64,000 nt of DNA, from the NCBI RefSeq assembly GCF_947498825.1, contig NZ_CANMLV010000009.1, forward strand, positions 93,659-157,658, written 5' to 3'. Made by a program: the position numbers and the translations under genes. Below are positions 63,991-64,000 of this stretch, in pieces; positions within the stretch are counted from its first letter, which is position 1; each line of letters begins with the position of its first letter. The notes beneath the pieces were generated by a model that saw only the letters and a program-made list of their open reading frames with translations, did not search any database and was not told the DNA's origin. This DNA is from an uncultured Cedecea sp. GTDB taxonomy: Bacteria; Pseudomonadota; Gammaproteobacteria; Enterobacterales; Enterobacteriaceae.

Positions 63991-64000
63991 TCCGTCTACT

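Overview
The window is a chromosomal segment of a gammaproteobacterium of the order Enterobacterales. From about 26.4 kb to the right edge the gene order kduD, ygeA, lysR-lysA, galR, omr sRNA, aas-lplT, tas, ygdR, mutH, rppH-ptsP, lgt-thyA, ppdA-ppdB-ygdB-ppdC, recC-ptrA-recB-recD, argA, amiC, initiator tRNAs is collinear with Escherichia coli. Base composition is moderate (by eye in the mid to high 40s percent GC), and a 123-bp palindromic repeat resembling the YPAL-type elements of Yersinia and relatives is scattered through it. This fits a non-Escherichia lineage (Yersiniaceae or Budviciaceae would be plausible); the genus is not resolved from sequence alone.

Left part (1-26.1 kb) is accessory. 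At 1-5.2 kb a minus-strand operon codes for a complete sugar PTS of the ascorbate superfamily (IIB, IIC, IIA), a phosphofructokinase-like kinase, a small unknown protein, a P-loop kinase, a LacD/YihT-type class I aldolase and a HAD phosphatase cut by the window edge. Two good CRP sites lie in its upstream region. Next come a second P-loop kinase, a LacI-family regulator reduced to its DNA-binding domain, and a fructose-6-phosphate aldolase gene framed by LacI-type operators; then a divergent MFS/LysR pair. At 9.8-10.8 kb lies an AT-rich gene whose product aligns along its length with the Salmonella type III effector SopD and carries the N-terminal translocation motif WERIKDFF. It is followed by gss, cbpA-cbpM, idnR/idnO, an orphan LuxR-type regulator, a ToxR/MarT-like membrane regulator with a FidL-like partner, an amidohydrolase, and a ytcA-mdtNOP-type efflux operon.

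Right part (26.1-64 kb) is core genome with lineage-specific changes: araE and ygdQ are missing and palindromic repeats sit where they would be; an MFS gene and a GNAT gene are inserted; one OmrA/OmrB sRNA precedes aas; a decayed IS1341-type tnpB between omr and aas has been split by a copy of the palindromic repeat with a TA duplication. The mutH-rppH gap keeps DnaA boxes at the position of the E. coli chromosomal element DARS2. The recBCD cluster, argA and amiC are intact, and two initiator tRNA genes close the window.

Most notable: the orphan SopD-family effector, the undescribed PTS/bisphosphate-aldolase pathway, the repeat inserted in tnpB (direct evidence that the repeat is mobile), the DARS2 counterpart, the single Omr sRNA, and the operator cluster around fsa whose neighbouring repressor is truncated.
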